NCBI RefSeq assembly: GCF_000612545.2 | Contig: NZ_CP097800.1 | Location: 434,001 to 498,000, forward strand | DNA from: Streptomyces sp. PCS3-D2 | Lineage (GTDB): Bacteria; Actinomycetota; Actinomycetes; Streptomycetales; Streptomycetaceae | Reading direction: 5' to 3' | Length of the DNA: 64,000 nt | Shown here: one piece after another, positions 9,194 to 17,081 of the stretch | How the letters are laid out: the number at the start of each line of letters is the position of its first letter | Numbering within the stretch: position 1 is the stretch's first letter | The notes under the pieces: generated by a model | What the model was told of the DNA's origin: nothing | Seen by the model: the letters and a program-made list of their open reading frames with translations, nothing else | Database searches by the model: none | Position numbers and translations under genes: made by a program

Positions 9194-9255
9194 ACAACGG
9201 CCGGAACCCGGCGGGCCCGAGGGCGACGCGCCGGGGATCCGCGCGAGGCGAAACG

Positions 9256-9372
9256 TTTCCGCGCAGCCTTTCCGCGCAGCCTTTCCGCGCAGCCTTTCCG
9301 CGCAGCCTTTCCGCGCAGCCTTTCCGCGCAGCCTTTCCGCGCACCGTTTCCACGGAGCCTTTCCGTGCACCG
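9256..9372. repeat. 13-bp tandem repeat array, nine copies
   Basis: Nine head-to-tail copies of a 13-bp unit TTTCCGCGCAGCC. Six are identical (9256-9333) and three are degenerate at the right end (9334-9346, 9347-9359, 9360-9372). It is intergenic, between the EamA-like stop (9390) and the rraA hairpin. All frames through it are open only because of the repeat, so it is not coding. The period of 13 is not a codon multiple, which fits a non-coding minisatellite. Confidence 0.9.
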
Positions 9373-9389
9373 TCGCGCGGCCCCCGGGA

Positions 9390-10289
9390 TCAGACGGGAA
9401 CCCGTCCCCCGGGTACGGCCAGTTCGGCCGCGGCGGCCGAAACCCCGGTCGGTGGGGCGCCCGTCGGAGCGGCCGGCGCCCGGGTCAGCAGGACCACGCC
9501 CCGCGCCGCCACGAGGGCTCCGGCCCCCGCCAGCACCAGCCCGGCCGGCCCGCCCTGGAGGCGTTCGCCGAGCAGGGCCGCACCGATGGCGGCCGCGGCA
9601 AGCGGGTTGGCCAGGTTCACCACGGCGAGCGGGGCGCCGAGCCCGCCGCCCCGGTAGGCCCGCTGCGACAGCAGCATCCCGCCGACCGCGAACATCACGA
9701 CCAGCAGCGCCACGGCGACGACCCGGACGCTCAGCAGCGATCCCCCGCGGCCGCCCGCGACGGCCACGGTCTGGGTCAGTGCGGAGGCCACCGCGGAGGC
9801 CAGCCCGGACGCGGTGGCGTGCCGCAGGCCCGTGCCCGGGTCCCTGACCGCGGTCAGGAGCAGGATCACCGCCGTCGTCGTCCCGGAGACGACCAGCGCC
9901 TCGGCCAGCGTGAGGGTGTCATCGGGGGCCGGCCCGGAGGCCGGGAGCAGCAGCAGGCCGAGCCCGACGACGGTGGCGAGGGTCCCACGCCATTCGGTGG
10001 CCGCCACCCGGCGTCCGGCCCGGCGCGCCCCCATGGGGACGGCGGCCACCAGGGTGAGCGCGCCGAACGGCTGCACCAGGGTGAGGGGCCCGTAGCGCAG
10101 TGCCGCCGCGTGCAGCAGGGCCGCGGCCGCGTTCAGTCCGGCCGACCACCACCAGACTCCGGAGCCCAGCAGCGCCCCCGCGCTGCGCGCGGCGCCGGCG
10201 CGGGCCAGCCGTTCCTGGGCGACAGCGCCGGCCGCGTAGGCCACGGCCGAGGCGAGGCAGAGCACGACGGCGAGGGCGGTGTCGTTCAC
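9390..10289 (-). CDS. EamA/DMT-family membrane transporter
   Basis: A 299-residue protein with about ten hydrophobic helices arranged as two EamA-like halves, of the drug/metabolite transporter superfamily. Helix-dense segments such as TLVQPFGALTLVAAV and a second-half GAPLAVVNLANPLAAA are clear. The GTG start at 10289 follows GGGAGCGGGAAG and overlaps the stop of the PAP2 gene by 4 bp (GTGA), so the two are translationally coupled. Substrate unknown. Both are probably controlled by the divergent TetR regulator through the operator array at 11205-11262. Confidence 0.8.
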   Translation of the reverse strand: MNDTALAVVLCLASAVAYAAGAVAQERLARAGAARSAGALLGSGVWWWSAGLNAAAALLHAAALRYGPLTLVQPFGALTLVAAVPMGARRAGRRVAATEWRGTLATVVGLGLLLLPASGPAPDDTLTLAEALVVSGTTTAVILLLTAVRDPGTGLRHATASGLASAVASALTQTVAVAGGRGGSLLSVRVVAVALLVVMFAVGGMLLSQRAYRGGGLGAPLAVVNLANPLAAAAIGAALLGERLQGGPAGLVLAGAGALVAARGVVLLTRAPAAPTGAPPTGVSAAAAELAVPGGRVPV

Positions 10290-11161
10290 CTTCCCGCTCC
10301 CACGGACGCGGCGGTGCTCTCCCGGCGCGGCCCCGCGCGTACGGCGCCCTCGGCTTCCGTGCCGTCCTGGCCGCTTCGGGCCCCCGCGCCCGCGTCCGTG
10401 TCGTCCCGGCCGCCCGCCCGCGGCCGCGGGACCACCAGCAGGGCGATCCCGAGGAGAGCGGCGGCCACGGCCGCGTCGAGCCAGTAGTGGTTGGCGGTGC
10501 CGACTATCACCAGCAGGGTCACCAGCGGATGCAGCAGCCACAGCATCCGCCAGGGCGAGCTCTTCGCGCCCTTCGCCCCCCGGGTCGCGACGATCACACC
10601 GATCGCGAGCATCAGCGCCCAGCCGAAGTGCAGCGAGGGCATCGCGGCGAACTGGTTGGCCAGGGTGTCGGTGTCCGGCGCGGCCCGGTAGACGGAGGGC
10701 CCGTAGACCTGACCGGTGTCGACGAGCCCCGCCGTGGGGAGCATCCGCGGGGGCGCCAGGGGATAGGCGAGGTGCAGGACGAGCGCGGCTCCGGTGAGCA
10801 CGGCGAGCACCCGGCGGGTCCACAGGTAGTGGGCGGGGCGGCGAATGTAGAGCCAGACCAGGAAGAGGGCGGTGGCGGGGAAGTGGACGGCCGCGTAGTA
10901 GGTGTTCGCGGTGATCACGAGGGCGTCCCCGTGGAGCAGTAGCCGCTGCACCGCGCCCTCGCCGGGCAGGTGCAGCAGGCGCTCCGCGTCCCAGATCCGG
11001 TCCGCGTTGCGGAAGGCCTCGTCGGTGCGGTCGGTCGAGAGCAGTCGGCCCGCCTTGTAGACGATGAAGAAGCCGGCGACGAGCAGCAGCTCGCGTATGA
11101 GGCGCCGGCGGGCGGCTCTCGGTCCGCCTGCCGGCCCGGCAGGCGTGGTGTGGGCGGTCAT
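10286..11161 (-). CDS. PAP2-superfamily (Aur1-like) membrane phosphatase/phosphotransferase
   Basis: A 291-residue polytopic protein of the PAP2 superfamily. The key segments AMPSLHFGWALM and ANHYWLDAAVA hold the catalytic His-Asp pair typical of the inositolphosphotransferase (Aur1/Ipt1-like) branch, which acts on phospholipid head groups. I chose the ATG at 11161 because upstream in-frame codons read through the operator array. The C-terminal about 40 residues are hydrophilic and low complexity. It is first gene of a two-gene operon with the EamA-like transporter. Confidence 0.85.
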   Translation of the reverse strand: MTAHTTPAGPAGGPRAARRRLIRELLLVAGFFIVYKAGRLLSTDRTDEAFRNADRIWDAERLLHLPGEGAVQRLLLHGDALVITANTYYAAVHFPATALFLVWLYIRRPAHYLWTRRVLAVLTGAALVLHLAYPLAPPRMLPTAGLVDTGQVYGPSVYRAAPDTDTLANQFAAMPSLHFGWALMLAIGVIVATRGAKGAKSSPWRMLWLLHPLVTLLVIVGTANHYWLDAAVAAALLGIALLVVPRPRAGGRDDTDAGAGARSGQDGTEAEGAVRAGPRRESTAASVGAGR

Positions 11162-11204
11162 CCCCCGGTCTCTCCTCCTGTTGCGCGCACAGCGACACGC
11201 CAGT

Positions 11205-11262
11205 GTATCGATACATTGTCGTATCGATACGTCGGTGTACCGATACGGTCGCGTTCCCGTAC
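11205..11262. promoter_or_regulatory. TetR operator array: four 10-bp palindromes spaced 16 bp
   Basis: GTATCGATAC occurs at 11205-11214 and 11221-11230, GTACCGATAC at 11237-11246 and a weaker GTTCCCGTAC at 11253-11262. The start-to-start spacing is exactly 16 bp each time. They fill the divergent interval between the PAP2/EamA operon and the TetR gene. The array is seen directly; binding by the TetR protein is inferred from position. Confidence 0.75.
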
Positions 11263-11313
11263 ACTTCTCAGCGGAACCAGCAGCCGAGGCGCCCCCGAGG
11301 AGAGCCGCAGCCC

Positions 11314-11946
11314 ATGACGTCGACGCCGCCCCCCGCACGCCGCTCCAAGATCACCCCGGAGCGGGAGCAGGAGTTCTACGACGCCGTCCTGGAGCAGCTG
11401 CGCGAGCACGGTTACGAGGCCCTGACGATGGAGGGCATCGCCGCCCGGGCCAGCTGCGGCAAGTCCACGCTCTACCGGCAGTGGAAGACCAAGCCCCAGC
11501 TGGTGGCCGCCGCCCTGCGCTCCGCACGGCGGGGCACCCTCGCCGCGGTGGACACCGGGACCCTGGCGGGCGACCTGCGCGAGGCGGCCCGGATCGCTGC
11601 CGGCACCTCCGGGCGCGACACCCGGCTGACGCAGGCCCTCGGGCACGCCGTCCTCAGCGACGAGGCGCTCCAGGCCGCCCTGCGCGAGGCCCTGGTCGAA
11701 CCCGAACTGGCCGCCTTCGACGCGATGGTGGAGCGGGCCGTGGCCCGCGGCGAGATCTCCGCGGGCCATCCCGCCGCGGAGTTCCTGCCGGCCCAGCTGA
11801 TGGGCGTGCTCCGCATCCGGCCGGTATTGGAAGGGCAGTACGCGGACGCCGACTACCTGATCCGGTTCGTGGAGGCGGTCATGCTCCCGTCCCTGGGCCT
11901 CGGGCCCGACCGCCCCGCCCGGCCGGCGGCCGGCCAGGCCCCCTGA
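11314..11946 (+). CDS. TetR/AcrR-family transcriptional regulator
   Basis: A 210-residue TetR repressor. The HTH is at about residues 15-60, with the recognition part GIAARASCGKSTLYRQW, followed by an all-helical ligand domain. The ATG at 11314 sits just after a GAGGAGAGCC ribosome site. It is divergent from the PAP2/EamA operon and separated from it by the periodic palindromes, so it probably represses both directions and responds to a compound exported or sensed at the membrane. The end of the gene is followed by two opposed hairpins. Confidence 0.9.
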   Translation: MTSTPPPARRSKITPEREQEFYDAVLEQLREHGYEALTMEGIAARASCGKSTLYRQWKTKPQLVAAALRSARRGTLAAVDTGTLAGDLREAARIAAGTSGRDTRLTQALGHAVLSDEALQAALREALVEPELAAFDAMVERAVARGEISAGHPAAEFLPAQLMGVLRIRPVLEGQYADADYLIRFVEAVMLPSLGLGPDRPARPAAGQAP

Positions 11947-11949
11947 ACC

Positions 11950-11987
11950 GGCGGGGCGCCGTCCCGGTGACCGGACGGCGCCCCGCC
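11950..11987. terminator. Terminator hairpin after TetR gene
   Basis: Perfect 15-bp stem GGCGGGGCGCCGTCC (11950-11964) with its complement at 11973-11987 and an 8-nt loop, starting 4 bp after the TetR stop codon. Confidence 0.75.
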
Positions 11988-12029
11988 CGCGCTGCCTCGT
12001 GGGGACGGCGGCAGCGCGCCACCCGGACC

Positions 12030-12063
12030 GGGCGGTGGCCACTCACCCCAGTGGCCACCGCCC
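12030..12063. terminator. Terminator hairpin after TerD gene
   Basis: Perfect 14-bp stem GGGCGGTGGCCACT (12030-12043) with its complement at 12050-12063 and a 6-nt loop, 37 bp beyond the TerD stop on the minus strand. With the preceding hairpin it forms a back-to-back pair between convergent genes. Confidence 0.75.
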
Positions 12064-12100
12064 GCTCTGGGCGGACCCTCGGCGGTCTCCTCCGCCGCAC

Positions 12101-12652
12101 TCAGCGGCCCCCGCCCATGACCCGGGTGAACTCCTCCGGGTCGGCGTCGAAGCCCTCCAGCCGTAGGGCGAAGGACCAGGCACCCGAGGCGTCGCGGGTG
12201 AACTCGGCGACGGTGGCGGCGGTGGCGGCGGGCACCGCCGCGAAGTCACCCTGGGCGAGGTCGGTGTGGCCCTCGCGGATCCGGAACCCGGTGCCCGCGA
12301 CATCGGCGAAGGTCTTCGCCCGGCCCGCGCCACCGCCCGCTCCGACCCGGGTGTCCTGGATGACCACGCCGATCACCACGCGGCCCTTGTCCGGCGCCAT
12401 CCTGTGCAGTTCGACGGTCATCACCTCGTCGAAGCCGAAGCCCTGGCCGGTGTGGCTGTCCCGGTTGAGGGTGATGGTTCCGTCCGGCGACCGGCTGCCG
12501 AAGTGCACGAGTTGGACGGGCGCCCCGTGCGGATCGGCCGCCGGGTAGACCGCGGCGACGATGTCCAGGTCGTTCGCAGGAGTGCCGGCGGGGCTGGGGT
12601 CCCACCGCAGCGCGACCTCCACCTTGGCCAGTCCTTTGCGTACACCGGTCAC
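12101..12652 (-). CDS. TerD-family (tellurium resistance) protein
   Basis: A 183-residue protein of the TerD/TerE/CABP1 family. Diagnostic stretches are EVALRWDP near the start, DLDIVAAVY and the calcium-site-like DSHTGQGFGFDE. These proteins bind Ca2+ and are linked to stress and tellurite tolerance; in Streptomyces they occur in many paralogues with roles in differentiation. The GTG start at 12652 is preceded by GGGGGAG. It is downstream of, and probably co-transcribed with, the Pro-rich gene at 12784-13902. Confidence 0.85.
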   Translation of the reverse strand: MTGVRKGLAKVEVALRWDPSPAGTPANDLDIVAAVYPAADPHGAPVQLVHFGSRSPDGTITLNRDSHTGQGFGFDEVMTVELHRMAPDKGRVVIGVVIQDTRVGAGGGAGRAKTFADVAGTGFRIREGHTDLAQGDFAAVPAATAATVAEFTRDASGAWSFALRLEGFDADPEEFTRVMGGGR

Positions 12653-12783
12653 CGAACTCCCCCTTCGTCTGCTGGCATTGCCCTGGCATGATCCCACGGG
12701 CGCCGCACCCCGGCCCGAACGGCCGTACTTTCCCGGCCAGTCGGGCCGGCCGGAACGACCGCCGGGCCGCCCTCCACCGCCTG

Positions 12784-13902
12784 CTACCAGTCGCCGTCCT
12801 GTACGGGGCTGCCCGGCCTCGGGGCGTTGCCGAGCGGCTTGACCTGGCCGGGGGCGGGCTCGGCCCACGGGGTGTGGTCGTCGCCGAGCCACTCCCCCAC
12901 CGGCTTGACCCCACCGAGCACATCGGTCGGCGCCAGATCGGCGGCCGAGTCGTCGTAGTAGTCGAACCACGGCAGCCCGGCCCGGGTGTAGGCGGCGCGG
13001 TCGACCGGCGAGGGCGGGGGATCCTCGCCCGTGATGCGGCGCCACGCGGGCGGGGTCACCAGGTGCACGAAGACCCGCGCGGACGGCTCCCCGGCCCAGT
13101 CGGACAGCGGGCGCTCGTCCCGGTAGACCTCCTGGCGCATACTGCCGCCGACGCCGAGCCCCATCGCGGGGGCCGCGGGCGCACCCGGCCTGCCGCCCGG
13201 ACCGGCACCCCGGGGCGCCCCCGGCCCGGCCGGGGCGGGCGGCGCCGCCATCGGCGCGGGGACCGGTCCGCCGAAGCCGCCGCCCGTCGGCGCCGGGCCG
13301 GGCGGAGCCCCGTAGAGCCCCCCGCCCTGGGCCGGCGCAGGGGGAGGTACCGGTCGCGCGGCTTCGGCCCGGCGCCACCGCGCCAGCGCCTCGGGGCCCA
13401 GCGGGAACACCTGGAGCTGCACGCCGCCGGTGGTCTCCTCACCGGTGACCTGCCCCTCGACCGTGGCACCGAGCCCCAGCGGCACGGCGACGAACTGGCG
13501 CACCGTGCCGTCCCCCGAGTTGATCCCGTCCAGCCAGGGCTGCCGGGGCAGCACCGTGTAGTTCTGCGGGGTCCGCGCCAGGCGGCCGCTCCACCGCTCG
13601 CCGGAGACGGCGCACACCTTGCCGACGCCGACCTGGAGCGCCGCGGGCGTCCGGGTCCCCCCGAAGCTCAGCCACATGGCCTCGCGCAGGTACACGGGCA
13701 GCATCACGCCGCCCTTCGCCAGCCATTCCGGCGGGACCGTGTCGGGGTGGTCCTCGACCCTGCGCAGCGGGAATTCACCCAGTCCCGGCGGCAGCGCATG
13801 CGTTCCGCTTTCGGGCAGGCGCAGCGTCCGTATGAACCGGATCTGCACTCCTTCTCCCATAAGCAGTGCATTTCCGTCCACCCGTACCGAACCTGTTCCC
13901 AC
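12784..13902 (-). CDS. Conserved hypothetical protein with Pro/Gly/Ala-rich linker, TerD partner
   Basis: A 372-residue protein I do not recognise by name. Residues about 1-190 form a soluble domain without signal peptide, with Trp/Arg-rich conserved-looking segments such as WLSFGGTRTPAALQVGVGKV. A long Pro/Gly/Ala linker follows (about 200-265), then a C-terminal domain of about 100 residues ending in acidic and aromatic text (WFDYYDDSAADL). The GTG at 13902 follows AAAGGGGCGA. It lies 131 bp upstream of the TerD gene on the same strand, so a stress role together with TerD is possible but inferred. Confidence 0.6.
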   Translation of the reverse strand: MGTGSVRVDGNALLMGEGVQIRFIRTLRLPESGTHALPPGLGEFPLRRVEDHPDTVPPEWLAKGGVMLPVYLREAMWLSFGGTRTPAALQVGVGKVCAVSGERWSGRLARTPQNYTVLPRQPWLDGINSGDGTVRQFVAVPLGLGATVEGQVTGEETTGGVQLQVFPLGPEALARWRRAEAARPVPPPAPAQGGGLYGAPPGPAPTGGGFGGPVPAPMAAPPAPAGPGAPRGAGPGGRPGAPAAPAMGLGVGGSMRQEVYRDERPLSDWAGEPSARVFVHLVTPPAWRRITGEDPPPSPVDRAAYTRAGLPWFDYYDDSAADLAPTDVLGGVKPVGEWLGDDHTPWAEPAPGQVKPLGNAPRPGSPVQDGDW

Positions 13903-14120
13903 ACTCGCCCCTTTCTGCTGGTCAGAGCCGGTTTTACCGAAGCAATGACGGTCAAGCCGGATCGTTATCCTCAAGTTTTGCTCAAATGTAGTGACGCTGC
14001 GGCCGCCCGCTTCCTAGCTTCCTCGTACACGTGTCCCGACGTGTCGTACGTTCCCGCGGTTCCACACGCCCGGCGATCCCGGTGACGCGTCCCGCGTTCC
14101 CCCCAGGAAAGAGTGCAAGC

Positions 14121-14930
14121 ATGAAGGTTCCCCAGGCCGGCGCGGTCGCCGCAGTGATCGCCCTCGCCCTGACCGCATCCGGGTGCGGTGGTGGAGACGA
14201 GGACCAGGGGATCCTTCCCATCGGCATCAAGTTCGACCAGCCGGGCATTGGCATGCGCGAGACCGGTGGCACATTCACCGGGTTCGACGTGGATGTCGCC
14301 ACCTACGTGGCCAAGGAGCTCGGCTACAAGCCGGAGCAGATCGAGTTCAAGCAGGTCCTGAGCAACGACCGTGAGCTGCTGCTCCAGTACAACGAGGTCG
14401 AGTTCGTCGTCGCGAGCTATTCGATCAACGAGAAGCGCAAGGAGAAGGTCGATTTCGCGGGCCCGTACTTCGTGGCCCACCAGGACCTGCTGACCCGCGC
14501 CGACGACGCCTCGATCACCAAAGCCGAGGACCTCAACTCCAAGACGATGTGCTCGGTGACGGGTTCGACCTCCGCCGAGAACCTCAAGAAGAACCTCGCC
14601 CCGAAGGCGTCCCTGCTGGAGCTCGGCGGCTACTCGGACTGCGTCGTCGCCCTGCAGGAGGGCCGCGTCGACGCCATGACCACGGACAACGCGATCCTGG
14701 CCGGATACGCCGCCCGCAAGGGCAACGAGGGCAAGTTCAAGCTGACGGGCCAGAGCCTCAGCAACGAGAACTACGGCATCGGTGTCAAGAAGGGCGAGAA
14801 GGAGCTTCAGCGCAAGATCAACGATGCTCTGAAGAAGATGGTCCAGGACGGCTCCTGGGAAGCGGCCGTGAAGAAGAACTTCGGCGCGAACTACAAGCAC
14901 GAGCCGGCTCCGGCGATCACCACCGGCTGA
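14121..14930 (+). CDS. ABC-type polar amino-acid-binding lipoprotein (GluB-like)
   Basis: A 269-residue extracellular solute-binding protein, family 3. The lipobox LTASGC near residue 20 marks lipoprotein export. The mature part has the family signature FTGFDVDVATYVAKELGY and a glutamate/glutamine-type binding cleft (VASYSINEKRKEKVDFAGPY). No permease or ATPase gene is adjacent, so it is an orphan receptor that either serves transporters encoded elsewhere or acts as a sensor. The start at ATG 14121 follows AGGAAAGAG. A very strong hairpin follows its stop. Confidence 0.9.
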   Translation: MKVPQAGAVAAVIALALTASGCGGGDEDQGILPIGIKFDQPGIGMRETGGTFTGFDVDVATYVAKELGYKPEQIEFKQVLSNDRELLLQYNEVEFVVASYSINEKRKEKVDFAGPYFVAHQDLLTRADDASITKAEDLNSKTMCSVTGSTSAENLKKNLAPKASLLELGGYSDCVVALQEGRVDAMTTDNAILAGYAARKGNEGKFKLTGQSLSNENYGIGVKKGEKELQRKINDALKKMVQDGSWEAAVKKNFGANYKHEPAPAITTG

Positions 14931-14935
14931 CGCCC

Positions 14936-14989
14936 GACGCACGGGTGGCCGTGACCCCTTGCCGAAGGGGTCACGGCCACCCGTGCGTC
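14936..14989. terminator. 25-bp perfect-stem bidirectional terminator
   Basis: Arms 14936-14960 and 14965-14989 pair perfectly over 25 bp with a GCCG tetraloop. It starts 6 bp after the binding-protein stop and ends 12 bp before the convergent DJ-1/PfpI stop, so it can serve both genes. Confidence 0.85.
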
Positions 14990-15000
14990 CCGGCCCCGCG

Positions 15001-15567
15001 TCAGGCCACCGGGGCCTTGCCGCGCAGCACGGTCAGGAACTCCCTCATCCAGCGCGAGTGGTCGGGCCACGCTCTGGCCGAGACCAGGGTGCCGTCGACC
15101 ACCGTCTCGGAATCCTCGAACCGGGCCCCGGCGGCCTCCATGTCCAGTTCCAGCGCGGGATACGCGGTCACCCGGCGGCCGGCCAGCCCCCCGGCCGCGG
15201 CGGTGATGAGCGGGCCGTGGCAGATCTGCGCGATCGGCTTGTCTGCCTCCGTGAAGGCGGCCAGGATGCGCCGCAGCTCGGGATCGTTGCGCAGGTACTC
15301 GGGCGCCCGGCCGCCCGGCACGACCAGGGCCGAGTAGTCCTCCGTCACCACGTCCGCGAAGGCCAGGTCGGCCGGCCAGGTGTAGCCGGGCTTCTCGGTG
15401 TAGGTGTCGTAACCGTCCTCGAAGTCGTGTACCGCGAAGCGCAGTTGCTTCGCACGCGGCGCCGCGATGTGCACCTCGTACCCCTCCTCGCGCAGACGCT
15501 GGTAGGGATACAGCACCTCCAGCGACTCGGCCGCGTCGCCGGTCACGATGAGGATCTTCACTGCCAT
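15001..15567 (-). CDS. DJ-1/PfpI superfamily protein
   Basis: A 188-residue flavodoxin-like protein of the DJ-1/PfpI superfamily. The nucleophile elbow AQICHGP has Cys116 followed by His117, and a conserved acidic residue lies near the start (SLEVLYPYQRL). Family members are proteases, deglycase/glyoxalase III-type enzymes or chaperones; the Cys-His pair supports catalytic competence, but the substrate is open. It is single-gene and convergent with the binding lipoprotein. Confidence 0.85.
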   Translation of the reverse strand: MAVKILIVTGDAAESLEVLYPYQRLREEGYEVHIAAPRAKQLRFAVHDFEDGYDTYTEKPGYTWPADLAFADVVTEDYSALVVPGGRAPEYLRNDPELRRILAAFTEADKPIAQICHGPLITAAAGGLAGRRVTAYPALELDMEAAGARFEDSETVVDGTLVSARAWPDHSRWMREFLTVLRGKAPVA

Positions 15568-15785
15568 GGGCTGCTCCAGGTAGGGCTGTGGGCGGTCGGG
15601 GCGGCCCCGCCGGGGCCACCGCTACCCTGCCCGCGGCCCTCGGGACGCACACCCCCGGCTTCCACGTTCCCGACACATGCTTTTTGCCTGATGGGCACAT
15701 GACAATGCGATGCTCCTGTCGCCACCCGATCCCCCGCCGAATCCCCGGGCGGGGACGGTGCGTACGGAGAGGTACCCCCCACCGA

Positions 15786-16610
15786 ATGAGAATCTCGCGC
15801 CTGACCCCCTGGGCTGCCGGCCTCGCCGCCGTGGCCCTGGTCGCCGTACCGGCGGCCGCGTCCGCCGGCCAGCAGGTCGCGGCGGCGCCCCCGGCCCCCG
15901 GGACCGCCCCCGCAGCGGCCGACGCGTACGACGCGTACTACGCGCCCGCCGAGGGCAAGACCGGTGCCGCGCTCAAGGCGGCCCTGCATGACGTCGTCAA
16001 GACGCAGTCCAGGATCTCCTACGACGGGGTGTGGAACGCCCTGAAGGCGACGGACGAAGACCCGGCGAACCCGAACAATGTCATCCTGCTCTACTCCGGC
16101 CGCTCGCAGTCGAAGTCGTCGAACGGCGGTGGCGCCAACGACTGGAACCGCGAGCACGTCTGGGCCAAGAGCCACGGCGGCTTCGGCACGGCCACCGGCC
16201 CGGGCACCGACCTGCACCACCTGCGCCCCGAGGACGTCAGCGTCAACAGCACCCGCGGGAACAAGGACTTCGACATGGGCGGCAGCCCGGTCAGCGAGGC
16301 CCCGGGCAGCCTGACCGACGCCGACTCCTTCGAGCCTCGGGACGCGGTCAAGGGCGACGTGGCCCGCATGCTGCTCTACATGGCCGTCCGCTACGACGGC
16401 GGCGACGGCTTCGCGGACCTGGAGATGAACGACAGGGTCAACAACGGCTCCGCCCCGCTCTTCGGCCGGATCAGCCTGCTGAAGCAGTGGAACCGGATGG
16501 ACCCGCCGGACGCCTTCGAGCAGCGTCGCAACCAGCTCATATTCGACGTGTACCAGCACAACCGCAACCCGTTCATCGATCACCCGGAGTGGGTCGACTC
16601 CATCTGGTGA
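15786..16610 (+). CDS. Secreted endonuclease I family nuclease
   Basis: A 274-residue exported nuclease with a signal peptide at about 1-27 (SRLTPWAAGLAAVALVAVP). The catalytic region NDWNREHVWAKSHGGFG, with the His and Asn of a His-Me (beta-beta-alpha-metal) finger, matches the Endonuclease_1/EndA/Bsn family. These extracellular enzymes cut DNA and RNA for phosphate scavenging. The ATG at 15786 follows GGAGAGG at about 11 bp spacing. No inhibitor gene is nearby, as expected for an enzyme active only after export. Confidence 0.85.
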   Translation: MRISRLTPWAAGLAAVALVAVPAAASAGQQVAAAPPAPGTAPAAADAYDAYYAPAEGKTGAALKAALHDVVKTQSRISYDGVWNALKATDEDPANPNNVILLYSGRSQSKSSNGGGANDWNREHVWAKSHGGFGTATGPGTDLHHLRPEDVSVNSTRGNKDFDMGGSPVSEAPGSLTDADSFEPRDAVKGDVARMLLYMAVRYDGGDGFADLEMNDRVNNGSAPLFGRISLLKQWNRMDPPDAFEQRRNQLIFDVYQHNRNPFIDHPEWVDSIW

Positions 16611-16721
16611 CGTCGGACCGCGACCGCGGCGGCCTCCGGGGGTTGACGTGCGTCAGGCCGGGTATGCGCAGGCCAGAGGCTGCGGACCGCGCCCGACGGC
16701 GGCAGCCCACGGAGGTACGTC

Positions 16722-17027
16722 GTGATGGACGGAGCCGGCCTCTCCGATCGCGAGCAGCGCGCCCTCTCCGCGATCGAGGCAGAACTGCGGGGCGACCGGG
16801 CCCTCGACCGGATGCTGCGGTCGGGGCGCCGGCGGCGCCGTGCCGCCTGGGGGGCTCTGTGGGGCGCGGCGACCGCGGCGCTGTTCGTCGCCGCTTCGGT
16901 CACCGTGTCCGAGCCGCTGCTGTGGGGCTGCGCCGCAGCCTGGACCCTGACCGTCGTCACGGCCCTGCCCGCGGCCGTCGAATGGGCCGGCCGCCGCAGA
17001 CGGGTCGGCGGGCACCCGGAGGGATGA
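16722..17027 (+). CDS. DUF3040 small membrane protein
   Basis: A 101-residue protein of the actinobacterial DUF3040 family. The N-terminal conserved part LSDREQRALSAIEAEL is followed by a basic stretch and two transmembrane helices (about 42-62 and 65-88), then a basic tail. GGAGG lies 6 bp before a GTG at 16722 and 9 bp before an ATG at 16725; either can be the start. Function is unknown; family members are common, small and monocistronic in Streptomyces. Confidence 0.75.
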   Translation: MMDGAGLSDREQRALSAIEAELRGDRALDRMLRSGRRRRRAAWGALWGAATAALFVAASVTVSEPLLWGCAAAWTLTVVTALPAAVEWAGRRRRVGGHPEG

Positions 17028-17081
17028 CCTGCCGCGGGCCGGCAGGCGCACCGGGCGGGGGACGGTCAGGCGGTCAGGCGG

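Noticed and set aside
9256-9372. CRISPR array or coding repeat
   Set aside because: Repeats are head-to-tail without spacers, so not CRISPR; the 13-bp period is not a multiple of three and frames through it are open by repetition only.
10286-11338. Longer PAP2 protein starting at 11338
   Set aside because: The extension would be translated through the operator array and into the TetR start; the ATG at 11161 is a better start.
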